DNA of 64,000 nucleotides from Okapia johnstoni (Eukaryota; Chordata; Mammalia; Artiodactyla; Giraffidae). The translations under genes were made by a program, and so were the position numbers. This document shows, in pieces, positions 1-11,799 of the stretch (positions are counted from its first letter, which is position 1; every line of letters starts with the position of its first letter). Location: assembly GCA_024291935.2 (NCBI GenBank), contig CM044320.1, forward strand, positions 53,324,001 through 53,388,000, written 5' to 3'. The notes beneath the pieces are model-generated. The model did no database searches. It was not told the DNA's origin and was given only the letters and a program-made list of their open reading frames with translations.

Positions 1-900
1 ATCCTCTTCTCCTCCCGCCTTCAATCTTGCCTGGCATCAGGGTCTTTTCAAACGAGTCAGCTCTTCGCAGCAAGTGGCCAAATTATTGGAGTTTCAGCTT
101 CAACATCAGTCCTTCCAATGAACATTCAGGACTGATTTCCTTTAGGATATACTGGTTGGATCTCGTTGCAGTCCAAGGGACTCTCAAGAGTCTTCTCCAA
201 CACCACAGTTCAAAAGCATCAATTCTTCTGCACTCAGCTTTCTTTATAGTCCAACTCTCACATCCATACATGACTACTGGAAAAACCATAGCCATGACTA
301 GACGGACCTTTGTTGACAAAGTAATGTCTCTGCTTTTTAATATGCTGTCTAGGTTAGTCATAGATTTCCTTCCAAGAAGTAAGCATCTTTTAATTTCATG
401 GCTGCAGTCACCATCTGCAGTGAGTCTGGATCCCCCCCCAAAATAAAGTCTGCCACTGTTTCCACTGTTTCTCCATCTATTTCCCATGAAGTGATGGGAC
501 CGGATACCATGATCTTAGTTTTCTGAATGTTGAGCTTTAAGCCAACTTTTTCACTCTCCTCTTTCACTTTCATCAAGAGGCTCTTTAGTTCTTCTTCACT
601 TTCTGCCATAAGGGTGGTATCATCTGGACATCTGAGGTTATTGATATTTCTCCCAACAATCTTGATTCCAATTTGTGCTTCCTCCAGCCCAGTGTTTCTC
701 ATGATGTACTCTGCATCTAAGTTAAATAAACAGGGTGACAATATATAGCCTTGGCATACTGCTTTTCCTATTTGGAGCCAGTCTGTTGTTCCATGTCCAG
801 TTCTAACTGTTGCTTCCTGATCTGCATACAGATTTCTCAAGAGGCAGATCAGGTGGTCTGGTATTCCCATCTTGTTCAGAATTTTCCATAGTTTGTTGTG
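1..900 (-). mobile_element. BovB LINE fragment, cut by window edge
   Basis: Read on the minus strand, this is the second half of the BovB (RTE-clade) ORF2 reverse transcriptase through its C-terminal region. Recognisable stretches include the NLYADQEATVRTGHGTTDWLQIGKAVCQG block and, further on, VMYGCESWTIKKAE. The frame is broken between about 360 and 490. The catalytic YADD box reads C-P-D-D, so the copy is dead. The 3' end lies outside the window to the left, and the 5' truncation is at about 900. Confidence 0.9.
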
Positions 901-902
901 AA

Positions 903-968
903 AAAATTTCCCTAGATATTACCAAATGTCCCTGGGAGGCAAAGTTGCCCCTGGTTGAGAACCACTGA
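903..968 (-). mobile_element. MER20 hAT-Charlie fragment
   Basis: About 65 bp match one terminus of MER20 in reverse orientation, ending in the typical 'ggttgagaaccactg' terminal motif near 955-967. It directly abuts the truncated end of the BovB copy, so the BovB insertion probably removed or displaced the rest. Confidence 0.6.
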
Positions 969-2543
969 TTAAAATAGGAAGGATTTTCATTGTAAATAGA
1001 GTCATTTTAACTGTGAAGAAATAACTTTGGAAAAATGCATTATGGGCATTCATTAATATCAGACACAGAACTATTTATGATTTGACTATGTATCAGATCA
1101 GTCATGCTTTCAGTAGTAAAAAAATAGAGCATTTAATTGCCACAACAGTGATAACATAATCACTCTGATTGGCATTGCTTCAGAACAGCAGAGACTAACT
1201 AGAAATAGTCTAGATTGGAAACGACAGCTTTGCATGCATGACTGAATGTGAATGAGTGAAAAATTGTTGATGTATAAAGTTAAGAAGTCTATTTTAGTTT
1301 TTTTTAATCATAATTACTGTATATTTTATAGAGTAACATCAACTGGCTTGTAGAAAAATAGCCATTCTCTGTTATTCTCAAACACAGAGAATATCTTTTC
1401 TTAAAAAATTATTTTATTTGATCTTGTTGGCCAACATATACTGTAATTACAGTGAATAATACAATATAGACAAATATTTGAGGGATGTATTAGTTATACA
1501 CCAAGAAAGTGAAATTTCCCAAAGCCAAATATGATGCTACATCCATTGCTAGCCAATGTCTAAAATGATGGAATTTGACTAGCATTTTGACCTTAAAGGC
1601 ACTGAAGAACCTGTCCATGTGTTGTAGAAATATAGTGGGCTATTGTGTAAAGAACTGTAGAAATGAAGCACTTAATATTATTTACAATGTTCCAAATAGT
1701 TGATATTTATCCTTAGGTGTGAGAACCAGTTAAGATTTTAAAAGTCAGGTTTATTCCATACCAAATTAGTTCTAATATTTATTTTTAGCAATTATCAACT
1801 TATATTATTTATGGTTGCTGCAATTCTGAAAACAAAAAAAATTTTTAGTACTACGCTTGATCCCATAGATATTTGGTGAAGTCCCTTGACCTCTGTAGGC
1901 CTTAGTTTTGCATTAGTAAAACTAAGGGATTGAAATAAATCATTTTCTCTGATAGTTTAAATTAATAACTGGAATAAATTGAAGATTAAAACAGAAAATA
2001 TCTATTTTGATATAGTTGTAACTATTGTTGTAACTTGAATTGTAACCATGGTCTCAAGTATATGAGATTAATCCTTCATCCTCTCAAATAAAAGACAGAA
2101 TAGATTTTCAGTTTAAGTAACAGTGTTTCTTACAGATTAAGCCTTTCAGTTTTCCATGTATGGTCAGAGTGTTAGGCAAGAAAATATAATTCTTTTAAAA
2201 CCATACACTGTCAAATGAGATTTTGCAATGATGCTGTTGAACATCTGTAGTTTGATTCCCAAAGTCTAATAGAGCAATTAGAAATGTAATAGTTTAGAAG
2301 GGAAACTAAAGCTGATTCTGCTCTATCCAATTATAGATGACAAATTAGGTTTTATAACTGACACAAGATTAAATTTATTCAGCAGACAATATTTTTATTC
2401 ATAATATAATTTACTTATCCATAATTATTTAGACAATAAAAGTTTTCTTCTCCTTATAGGAACTTGCTATGCTTGGGGGAAAGCCTAGACTGTTCTCAGA
2501 TCTGTATAATAATAATATTTAAGTCAACAGCAGCATCATTATG
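969..2543. other. A/T-rich intergenic stretch, no gene seen
   Basis: No supported coding region. A faint MIR-like core in plus orientation (loss of 'ccttgacctctgtaggcc' type sequence, about 1855-1945) is the only repeat-like signal I see. The rest looks like unique A/T-rich mammalian intergenic DNA. Confidence 0.5.
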
Positions 2544-2544
2544 A

Positions 2545-2725
2545 CTGCCATTTATTGAGCACTTATGTGTCAACACTTTACATATATCATCTCATTTAAT
2601 CCTTACAGCAGCTCTGTGAGGCAGCTATTATTAGCTACAGTTGCTAAGTAACTTGCACAAAATCCTACAAGGATTAAACCTCAGAGTCAGGATCTTTCTC
2701 CAACTTTGCTCCTTAGCACTTCTAA
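2545..2725 (-). mobile_element. MIR SINE, antisense
   Basis: The order 'ctcatttaatccttacagca', a 'ctattatta' segment, 'gctaagtaacttgcacaa' and 'cagagtcaggat' matches the reverse complement of the MIR consensus. It is strongly diverged, as expected for an ancient mammalian SINE. Confidence 0.7.
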
Positions 2726-3489
2726 TGCAAACTGTATGAAGCCCAGGGAAAACAAACAAACACAATCTATCTTAATTCTTAATTCTACACATAGTTAATA
2801 GCCTAAGTTAGAGAGTGAAATTTCTGTACTGCAGACTGAATGTGATTTATTTTGACATATGTGATTGTCCACTTAATTACCCATACACATAACCTTCCAT
2901 ATAGTATCAGACTCGGCCGTCAGTCTCCAAATTAGGTTTTGATGTGTGGTCAAAATTAAGATCACTCATATCAGAATGTCTGCTATTCTTTATTTTATTC
3001 TCTGTCTGTAAGCAGATATAGGAACCAAAGAAAGCTCCTGGGAATTTAAATTAGAGAAAGACTTTCTTAGTTTCTTACAAATCTACTCTCTCTTTTGAAT
3101 GGTAGTCCTTCATAGGCTTGCTTAAAGGACAGACAGACATTTTCCCACAGCCCCCTGCTGCTTCTGAATGAACTGATTCTCAGCTCCCTGCTGACTGGTG
3201 AATATATTGCTTATCCTCATTTTTACTCTTTACTGACAGCCTTCATAATAACTTGTTTAGAAGACAAATGGCATGGCAGAATCTCTGACAATTCATTAAG
3301 GAAGAAATACAGTAGATTTCTGCCAAACATCACTACCCCCTTAAAGTGAACTGAGAGCAGTTTTTGTCATGATGGAAGGAGAAGAAGCTGCTGAGAACTG
3401 CTGCCTTCTGTCAAAAGCAGCATAATGTCTCTTTGCACTGTTTTAAAGAGAGATTTAATGACACATCAACTTGTAGATTATCTATAGCA
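2726..3489. other. Intergenic, nothing recognised
   Basis: No coding, RNA or repeat signal could be supported here. Confidence 0.4.
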
Positions 3490-3805
3490 CTCTGCCTTGG
3501 CACATGCTATTCCCTCTGCATGGAATGCCTTCCTCTCCCTTCTCTGCCAACCTTTCCAGAGACAGCCCAAATGGTATTTTCAATATGATCCCTTCCCTAT
3601 CTCCCATGGCATCACTCCTTCCTCTGGGCTCTGGCAATACAATTGATATGTTGCAGTATAGTCTGTATAGTTATTTGTTGGTCTTGACTCAACTTGAAGC
3701 TTCTTGAACACAGAGACCATGGTGTACTTATTCATCTTTGCGTCCCCGGGATCCACAGCAATGCTTAGCACAGAAAAGGTGCTGGGTTACTGATTGTTAA
3801 ATGGC
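3490..3805 (+). mobile_element. L2 LINE 3' end
   Basis: The segment carries the characteristic L2 3' order: 'ttccctctgcatggaatgcc', a pyrimidine-rich block, then a 'cttcttgaacacagagacca' type stretch and 'atccacagcaatgcttagca' close to the end. It is diverged and has no open frame of interest. Confidence 0.7.
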
Positions 3806-3849
3806 TTGTCTACCATAGGAAGAATCTTTCCTCATTGGGGTCCAGACCT

Positions 3850-3985
3850 ACATAGAGTATGGTGGCTGCAATCATGGAAACCACTGACAAGTCCCAGTTC
3901 TGCTAATTCTTTGACATGTAACTTCTTCATTCTGTAAAATGGGTGTTATAATGGTATCTACCTCATGGAGGTAAATTTCTGCAAA
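3850..3985 (+). mobile_element. MIR SINE fragment
   Basis: The MIR core and 3' part are visible in sense orientation: 'gacatgtaacttcttcattc', then 'tgtaaaatgggtgttataat' and 'ggtatctacctcatgg'. Confidence 0.65.
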
Positions 3986-4042
3986 TGTTTTCAGTTTCAT
4001 TCATAGTTGAAGATCTGTTTAGGTTTTCTACTGTTTATTCTT

Positions 4043-4258
4043 GGGGACTTTCCTGGTGGCTCAGTGGTAAATAATCGTTCTGCCAATGCAGGATATGTAG
4101 ATTTGATCCCTGGTCTGGAAAGATCCCCTGGAGAAAGAAATGACAACTCACTCCAGTATTCTGGTCTGGGAAATCCTATGGACAGAGGAACCTGGCAGGC
4201 TACAGTTGGTGGGATTACAAAAGAGGCAGACATATCTTAGTGACTAAACAACAACAAC
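4043..4258 (+). mobile_element. Bov-tA SINE
   Basis: A complete ruminant SINE with a tRNA-Glu-derived head ('gactttcctggtggctcag', B-box-like 'gatttgatccctgg') followed by the Bov-A body ('ccagtattctggtctggg', 'gaacctggcaggctacag'). It ends near an ACAACAAC tail. Confidence 0.9.
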
Positions 4259-4259
4259 T

Positions 4260-5324
4260 GCTTATTCTTCAGTCAATTAATGTAATTTATAGTTTTCTAA
4301 GATCATTTACATCTTGTTTTTATTTATTTTCATAAATTAGTAAGTACTCTACTTGTTGATTTCACCTATACATTTGTTTATATACTGTTCCTAATCTGTA
4401 TATATGTATATTCACCTCTTTTACTGTTTTCCTTTTTCTGGAGAGAAATATGTAAAAATGTTAGTATATGGCTCTCTCTGGGTAATAAGATTGTGTTATA
4501 CTTATATTTTTCTCTTTTTTACCAAATATTCAGAAGCTAGTATATATGTTACTTTCATATTCACAACAAAATACTTAAGAAAATCTCTTTCAGTTCCTAA
4601 ATCGAGACCAGGAATATTACGTGGAACATGATCTTAGACTGGAACCAGGAAACTGTACTGACTCAGACACTTTTTCCTGAGCCTTGATGTAAGAGGCATG
4701 AAACCAGAATTTCTCCAGTTCTCATCTGATACAAAGAAAATTAGCCACTAAACCATCTCACTTGCTCTAGTTCTTGTCTTATATAAAGGTAGAGATGGTT
4801 GGAGTTATGTGAAAGATCATGAATTAGTCACTGAGGCCTAACTCATCTTAGGTGGTGGACTGAATTTTTGGGTGACTCAGCATATCATTGATGATAAAAA
4901 ATAATCACCCTAGTGATGAAGGACAACTTAGTTAATATGTCAGAATGACACATAGCAATGAGTGAAACATCTGAATGTGTAATTGGAAGTATCTGAATGT
5001 GTAACTGGAAGTAACTATAATTACTTGTGTAATTGTAATTAAAATGTGTAATTGAAAATATTCAACATTTTAAAATTTCCTGTGATTCTACAGTAGCATT
5101 TTTAGAGGGAAGCTGGTTTTTAAAATAACTGTCTGGAAGAAGGCCCCTTGTAGTTTCCCAGCTCACAGCAAACTAGAAAGACGAGATAGGCAGCCTAATC
5201 TGATTCAACAGATATTTTTGGATTAACTAGTTTGAATCTCTTATTAGACCATAAGTAGAAATGTCTTAATTGTCCTTGTTAAGGACATAACTACTTTCAA
5301 AGGGACTTTCTACAATTAAATGCT
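4260..5324. other. Intergenic stretch with a short tandem duplication
   Basis: No gene is seen. The stretch is A/T-rich and contains a 22-bp tandem duplication, listed separately at 4970-5013. Confidence 0.4.
4970..5013. repeat. 22-bp tandem duplication
   Basis: Two adjacent 22-bp units (4970-4991 and 4992-5013) differ at one base: 'gtaattggaag' in the first and 'gtaactggaag' in the second. Looser 'tgtaattg' copies follow to about 5055, which suggests replication slippage. Confidence 0.85.
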
Positions 5325-5336
5325 AATGATTAGTTT

Positions 5337-5547
5337 GTTGTTGTTTAGTCACTAAGTCATGTCTGACTCTCTTGTAACCCCATGGACTATAGCCTGCCAG
5401 GCTCCTCTGTCAATGGGGTTTCCTAGGCGAGAATACTGGAGTGGGTTGCCATCTCTTTTTCTAAGGGATCTTCCTGGACCAGGGATCGAATACATGTCTA
5501 CTGCATTAACAGGCAGGTTCTTTACCACTGAGCCACCAGGGAAGCCC
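5337..5547 (-). mobile_element. Bov-tA SINE with exact TSD
   Basis: This is the reverse complement of Bov-tA: the body comes first and the tRNA-derived head ends in 'gccaccagggaagccc'. A perfect 12-bp target-site duplication, aatgattagttt, flanks it at 5325-5336 and 5548-5559, which fixes the ends. Confidence 0.95.
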
Positions 5548-5575
5548 AATGATTAGTTTACTAGATTACTATATG

Positions 5576-6222
5576 TTCAGTTCAGTTCAGTCGCTCAGTC
5601 GTGTCTGACTTTTTGCGACCCCATGGACTGCAGCATGCCAGGCCTCCCTGTCCATCACCAACTCCCAGAGTTTACTCAAACTCACGTCCACTGAGTTGGT
5701 GATGCCATCCAACCATCTCCTCTGTCGTCTCCTTCTCCTCCTGCCTTTAATCTTTCCCAGCATCAGGGTCTTTTCAAACGAGTCAGCTCTTCGCGTGAGG
5801 TGGCCAAATCATTGGAGTTTCAGCTTCCATATCAGTCCTTCCAATGAACACCCAGGACTGATCTCCTTTAGGATGGAGTGGTTTGATCTCCTTGCAGTCC
5901 AAGGGACTCTCAAGAGTCTTCTCCAACACCACAGTTCAAAAGCATCAATTCTTCGGCACTCAGCTTTCTTTATAGTCCAACTCTCACATCCATACATGAC
6001 CACTGGGAAAACCATAGCCTTGACTAGATGGACCTTTGCTGACAATGTCTCTGCTTTTTAATATGCTGCCTAGGTTGGTCATAACTTTCCTTCCAAGGAG
6101 TAAGCGTCTTTTAATTTCATTGCTGCAGTCACCATCTGCCGTGATTTTGGAGCCCAGAAAAATAAAGTCTGACACTGTTTCCCCATCTATTTGCCATGAA
6201 GTGATGGGACTGGATGCCATTA
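5576..6222 (-). mobile_element. BovB LINE 3' fragment
   Basis: About 650 bp of the BovB 3' end in reverse orientation. It starts with the short 'ttcagttcag' tail repeats and runs up into the reverse-transcriptase C-terminal region. Minus-strand blocks such as CESWTIKKAECRRIDAFELWCWRRLLRVPW and ITADGDCSNEIKRRLLLGRKVMTNL are legible but lie in different frames. Confidence 0.9.
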
Positions 6223-6370
6223 GGAACTATAAAATGTGGAGTTGTTGTTTGATTTTGTTGTATGCAATTCTGATGACTAAAAGAAAGAATAAAGATGTTG
6301 ACATAGGTTAACTTTGGACAGAAGCTGTAAGAATGACTTTTCCTTTCTGTATTCTTCCGCATTTAAAACA

Positions 6371-6505
6371 CCTGGAATAGGAAATGGCAACCCACTCCAA
6401 TATTCTTGCCTGGAAAATTCTACAGACTGGGGAACCTGGTGTGCAACAGTCCATGGGGTCGCAAAGAGTTGGACACGACTAAGCAACTGAGTGTGCATGC
6501 ACACA
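6371..6505 (+). mobile_element. Bov-A monomer SINE with exact TSD
   Basis: A single Bov-A body ('aaatggcaacccactccaat' to 'cacgactaagcaactgag') with no tRNA head and a (CA)-rich tail. The 11-bp direct repeats catttaaaaca at 6360-6370 and 6506-6516 mark the insertion. Confidence 0.85.
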
Positions 6506-6602
6506 CATTTAAAACATTTCCTGTAGGGGGAAAAGCCTAAATTTCTGCTTCTCTTTGAAAAGGTCAGAAACTACTTCCCTAAAGCATTATTTGATCATCA
6601 TA

Positions 6603-6765
6603 ATACAGTGGTTTTCAACCCTGGCAGCTCATTAAATCATCTGAGAGTATTTTTTTAATGCCATGCCTGACACTAAAACACAGAGGTTCAAATTTAATTG
6701 TTCTGAGGTGGGACTTGGGCATTATTATTGTGATTATAAATCACAGCCAGGAATGAAAGTCACTG
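6603..6765 (+). mobile_element. MER5A hAT-Charlie element
   Basis: It starts with the terminal motif 'cagtggttttcaaccctgg' and continues with the diverged interior of MER5A, including 'ctcattaaatcatctgagag' and 'aaatcacagccaggaatgaa'. It is an ancient non-autonomous DNA transposon. Confidence 0.6.
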
Positions 6766-6769
6766 AGGT

Positions 6770-8174
6770 TACATGCTGCCTTATCTAAATTATTTCCCAA
6801 TCTTGATTCTAATACTTCATTTTATTATTTATAGAACATTTGGTTAATATTTGTGTTTGAAGAATGAAGGAAAAGATATGATCTGTTATCTGAACTATAT
6901 AATCCAATAATGTACTTGTGTTTAATGAGAGATTTCATTGGTTTATTTTTCAGTATTATATCTTAGTACTGCACATTTACTTTCAGCCACACATTTATTT
7001 TCAGCTAGATTTCAATGCCTATCCCTGCTATAGGAACTAGAAATTTTCCATCTATGAACTGAATAATCATAGAATATATTCCAGGACCCTTGTCAACCTA
7101 TTCAATGAACAGGTAATTGGCCATATGCCAAGGGAATCTGCTGCCCTCTGGAGGGTATTCTGTTGTGATGGATGAAAGCAGAATTTCTCTATGTATATTC
7201 CAAAGCATGGGAAAAGTTATGAAAAGAAAACAAACAAAAATGTTCCAAGGTCAAATCATTTGAAAGATGCTACATATGTCTGTGTAGGGAAGTAACAAAG
7301 CAAACTGGCAAAATAAAGATTGAAATGTTCTGGAACAAAGAAATCTGTTTTCCAAGCTAATTGGATTCTCTTCTTCCCATCTAAGTCCTGTTAATATTTG
7401 GGGAACTATATTATACAAATGGCTTTTGTCGTAATAATTTATACATAAGATTTGGGATTTGGAGAAAGTAGAGATCACAATGAAAGATTTCTTAAATAAG
7501 CTATAAAAAGGAAAAGATTGATAAAGTGGATGAAATAAGATGAAAGGATCTCACATCCATGCAGTAACATTTTGACTGGAGGAATACAATCTGATGTGGC
7601 GGTGTGATGCGCCATATTATAATATTCGTGTTTTTCTTTATTCTTGTTTTTTATCCTAATGAATCATTGAGATGTTTGTACTGTTGCATAACAAATGGAA
7701 TTGTGACTTTTGCTTTATCATAAATGACGTTGACTTCATGTACTGTCAAATGTACCAGGAATAACATTTGACTAAAATTGTGTGGACAGCAAGAAGCTAG
7801 GCATAATGGAATTCCACCCAGAGGTTCAGTTAGTACTTAAGTTCATATAAGGGTGGATCCCATATATGAAATTACAGCTGTGTTTTCCTATGGATGGGAT
7901 GATAGCAAGTTTAGTAGAAATAAAATATTTTCAGTCTTTTGTGTCACTAATTTTGTGATTCTTGCCAATTATCAATATACATTTCTCCTCATGTATAAAA
8001 AGAAGACACATAACTCTGTTGAAACTATTCAGTGAGATACCCTATGTGAAAATTGCTTCACACAGCCTCTGACAAAGTAGGTGCTCAACAAATATGAGTT
8101 CAATATAAAGATGATTGATGAACACGGAGATAGCACCAACTTTAAACAGTAAAGGAGTCAACATGGAAAGAAGC
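6770..8174. other. Intergenic, no gene seen
   Basis: Unique-looking A/T-rich sequence. A short segment at about 8060-8110 ('agtaggtgctcaacaaatat') resembles the 3' end of a MIR or L2. No supported coding region. Confidence 0.4.
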
Positions 8175-8189
8175 TAAAACTGGAGGTGA

Positions 8190-9338
8190 CAAAACAAAGG
8201 AAACTATAAGCAAGGTGAAAAGACAGCCTTCAGAATGGGAGAAAATAATAACAAACAAAGAAACAGACAAACAATTAATCTCAAAAATATACAAGCAACT
8301 CCTGCAGCTGAATTCCAGAAAAATAAATGACCCAATCAAAAAATGGGCCAAAGAACTAAACAGACATTTCTCCAAAGAAGACATACAGATGGCTAACAAA
8401 CACATGAAAAGATGCTCAACATCACTCATTATTAGAGAAATGCAAATCAAAACCACAATGAGGTAACATTTCACACCAGTCAGAACGGCTGCTATCCAAA
8501 AGTCTACAAGCAATAAATGCTGGAGAGGGTGTGGAGAAAAGGGAACCCTCTTACACTGTTGGTGGGAATGCAAACTAGTACAGCCACTATGGAGAACAGT
8601 GTGGAGATTCCTTAAAAAACTGGGAATAGAACTGCCATATGACCCAGCAATCCCACTGCTGGGTGTGCACACCGAGGAAACCAGAATTGAAAGAGACGTG
8701 TGTACCCCAATGTTCATCGCAGCACTGTTTACAATAGCCAGGACATGGAATCAACCTAGATGTCCATCAGCAGATGAATGGATAAGGAAGCTGTGGTACA
8801 TATACACAACGGAATATTACTCAGCCATTAAAAAGAATACATTTGAATCAGTTCTATTTAAATGGATGAAACTGGAGCCCATTATACAGAGCAAAGTAAG
8901 CCAGAAAGAAAAACACCAATACAGTATACTAATGCATATATATGGAATTTGATAGATGGTAACGATAACCCTATATGCGAGACAGAATAAGAGACACAGA
9001 TGCATAGAAAAGTCTTATGGACTCTGAGGGAGAAGGTGAGGGTGGGACGTTCTGGGACAATAGCATTGAAACATGTATATTATCATATGTGAAACAGAAC
9101 ATGATTCCAGGTCCGATGCATGAGACAAATGCTCAGGGCTGGGGCAATGGGATGACCCAGAGGGATGGGATGGGGAGGGAGGTGGGAGGGGGGTTCAGGA
9201 TGGGGAACACATGTAAACCCATGGCTGATTCATGTCAAGGTATGGCATGAACCACTACAATATTGTAAAGTAACTAGCCCCCAACTAAAATAAATAAATT
9301 TATTAAAAACAAACAAACAAACAACAACAACAACAAAA
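8190..9338 (+). mobile_element. Young 5'-truncated L1 with perfect TSD
   Basis: This is the C-terminal part of L1 ORF2 plus the 3' UTR and a (CAA)n/A-rich tail. The ORF2 frame can be read from about 8215 to 8952 with a single nonsense codon (TAA at 8464-8466). Typical blocks are [15 protein letters not shown] and [12 protein letters not shown] perfect 15-bp target-site duplication, taaaactggaggtga, lies at 8175-8189 and 9339-9353. The copy is about 1.15 kb, so it is strongly 5'-truncated and cannot move by itself. It is an artiodactyl L1 and among the younger insertions in the window. Confidence 0.95.
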
Positions 9339-9358
9339 TAAAACTGGAGGTGAAAGAA

Positions 9359-9474
9359 CTAAGGTGACCAACTGGCCCATTCCAGTCTGCTGGGGACTGT
9401 CCTATTTTTTGCACTTAAAGTCCTGCTTTGGGGAGACTTCTATTCTGGGCAAACCAGGATGGTTTGTCACCTTA
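9359..9474. mobile_element. Short palindromic DNA-transposon (MITE) relic
   Basis: The segment begins 'taaggtgaccaactggccc' and ends 'accaggatggtttgtcacct', so the ends form a degenerate inverted repeat. This resembles old mammalian MITEs with GGTGACC termini. I cannot name the family with confidence. Confidence 0.45.
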
Positions 9475-9779
9475 ACTCAGAACCCAGAATAGGAACGCAA
9501 ACAAGGATATCGTCTGCAGGAACTAGTGAGAACACAGACACAGTCTCGGAACATTAGGAAGAATGGTCCTGAGATTGCCCAGTGTTTCTCAGGCAGATGG
9601 AAAACCAGGTCCAGCATTTCAGTGAGTATGGAAAAGTCCACAGATGCATTGTGTCAGTAGATACACTTGATTCAGTAGAGGGAAACTCAAGGTCCTATTC
9701 AAGTAGTGCTACACAAGAGAAATTTGGCACAACTAATTTTTACTATGAACAGTAAGGAAGAGATAGTTTCTTCAGTGAA
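9475..9779. other. Intergenic, nothing recognised
   Basis: No coding or repeat signal could be supported in this short stretch. Confidence 0.35.
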
Positions 9780-9944
9780 TAAGCCAGAACAATTACTATT
9801 CATAGGAAAAAAGAAAACAAATTTCCTACCTCACATAATACACAAAAGTTAGCAATATAGAAAACTAAATATGAAAATCAAGACTTCAAACATTCTAGGA
9901 GAAAAGCTTATGAAAGAATTTCTTGAGCTATAAAGAGGGAATGG
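9780..9944 (+). mobile_element. Old L1 fragment, left part
   Basis: Diverged L1 ORF2-like sequence in plus orientation ('aaatcaagacttcaaacatt', 'ctaggagaaaagcttatgaa'). It continues after the Bov-tA insertion, so both parts are one old L1 split by the SINE. Confidence 0.6.
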
Positions 9945-10160
9945 AGCTTTCCAGGTGGCGCTAGTGGTAAAGAACCTGCCTGCCAAGGCAGGAGATGTAA
10001 GAATGTGAGTTTGATCCCTAGGTTGGGATGGTCCCCTGGAGAAGGGCGTGGCAACCCACTCCAGTATTCTCGCCTGGAAAATCCCATGGACAGAGGAGCC
10101 TGGTCAGCTACAGTCCAGGGGTTGCTAAGAGTTGGACACAACTGAAGCAACTTAGCACGC
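9945..10160 (+). mobile_element. Bov-tA SINE inside an old L1
   Basis: A full SINE with a tRNA-derived head ('gctttccaggtggcgctagt') and a Bov-A body ('cactccagtattctcgcctg'). The flanks 'ataaagagggaa' and 'ataaagggagaa' may be a degenerate target-site duplication. It is nested in the L1 at 9780-11235. Confidence 0.9.
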
Positions 10161-11235
10161 ATAAAGGGAGAAAGGGTAAGATAGCTAAAGTTGGTTCAAT
10201 CAAAAATAAAAGATTCTATGAACATAGTGAAGAGCCAAACTGTAAATTGGGGAACAATAAAATATTTGCAATGTCTTAAACCTACATAGTACTTATATCA
10301 AGAGTATGTAAAGAACTCCAACAGTTCAGTAAGGATAAATGCCAGTAATCCAATAGACGATTCACAGTAGACACTTGGATGGTAAAAACGTTTTTTAAAG
10401 AAACTCAGTTTTACTGCTAATCAGGGAAACACTTATTGAATAACAATGAAATAACATTCTATACAAAGCAGATAGTTAGAAATTTAAACACCTGACAATA
10501 TCAAGTGTTGGAGAGATAGTGAAGAAATAGACATTTTCTTATACCATTGTTCATTGCTGATGAGGGTGTAAATTGGTCCAATCACTGTGGAAAGCAATTT
10601 CTCAATATCTATAGTTGTTTTTTTTTAAGTATATACCTGAGTAGTACTTTTTGGCATAGAGCCTAGACAAACTCTCAAAGGTGTGCACATGTGTCACATA
10701 CAAGAATGTTCACTGTAGCATGGTTTAAAAGAACAAGACCCTGGAAACAACCTAAATGTCCATAAATAAATCGTGCTATAATTCAGTCAATGGATTACTA
10801 CCATACAGCACTTAAAATAAATGACTAGAGTTAAAGATCTATATGAATAAATCTGAAAAGTATAGTATTGAGATAGAAAGAGCAAGCTTCAGAGGATTTA
10901 TTCAGTGTGGTATTATCAATAAATCAAACATAAAAAATATTATTTTATAAATTTTATAGGCACATAAATATGTAATAAAAATATAAAAACAATCACAGAA
11001 ATAGTAAGCCAGATAGTGGTTACTTCTGAGGAGAAAAAGATGCAAATGAAGGCAGGAGAGAGTTCAAAGGGCATCAAATGTGTCTCCTATGTTTTACTTT
11101 TAAGCTATCTGATACAAATACAGTAAAATGCCAAAATTGGGTGATAGATACTTGAGTGTCTATATGATACTTCTCTCTGCACTTTAAGACTTTTTTTATG
11201 AAAGTAAAAACAATATCAACATTTAAATTCAGATT
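10161..11235 (+). mobile_element. Old L1 fragment, right part
   Basis: Diverged L1 ORF2 C-terminal and 3' sequence: 'gtaaagaactccaacagttc', 'acaagaatgttcactgtagc' and 'aacaacctaaatgtccataa' occur in L1 order. It is far more diverged than the L1 at 8190-9338 and has no usable frame. Confidence 0.75.
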
Positions 11236-11782
11236 ATTTCAAAATTACTCTAAGATATCTTTAAAAATTAAAACAAAACTATGCTTTCAAGAGTTGGTCA
11301 AGTTTAACATTATTTCCAAAGAATAAGCTAAAGCCTCAGTGTACATGGTTCACTGCCACTTAACCAACACTAGATGTCACTTTACTTCATTCATTCAGTT
11401 AAATGTGAGTGCTTTGAGTTGAAATTAGATGAATTTGAGTATGTCTTAGACATTTGTTTCTCTCTCCAGTTGATGTAAAGAAAGAGGAAAACTGAGAGTG
11501 TTTTCTGCTATATATACATTCTGTAAGGTGAGGGGCATATCGGTTTTGGTTCCTGGTTTTTATTCTCAACATCTACTGCATGTAATACTGTTGCCAAAAT
11601 ATTATTCACTGAAGAAGGGATACAAGAGACTTTAACAGAAAACTGTTTAATATTACCAAAATGTGTAACATTACATTTAGAATAGTTTTTCTTCCAAATG
11701 GCAGCTAGGTACTGAAGTGTTTTTCAGGAGAAACTTGTGACTCTAATCTCAAAGCTCAGTTTGTGGTCAATGGGGACAGGAC
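11236..11782. other. Intergenic, nothing recognised
   Basis: Unique A/T-rich sequence without a supported feature. Confidence 0.4.
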
Positions 11783-11799
11783 ATCATTTCAGATCTTTT

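Noticed and set aside
8142..8717. 191-codon minus-strand frame with hydrophobic segments
   Set aside because: It is the antisense shadow of the L1 ORF2 at 8190-9338; the apparent membrane segments come from reading that strand backwards.
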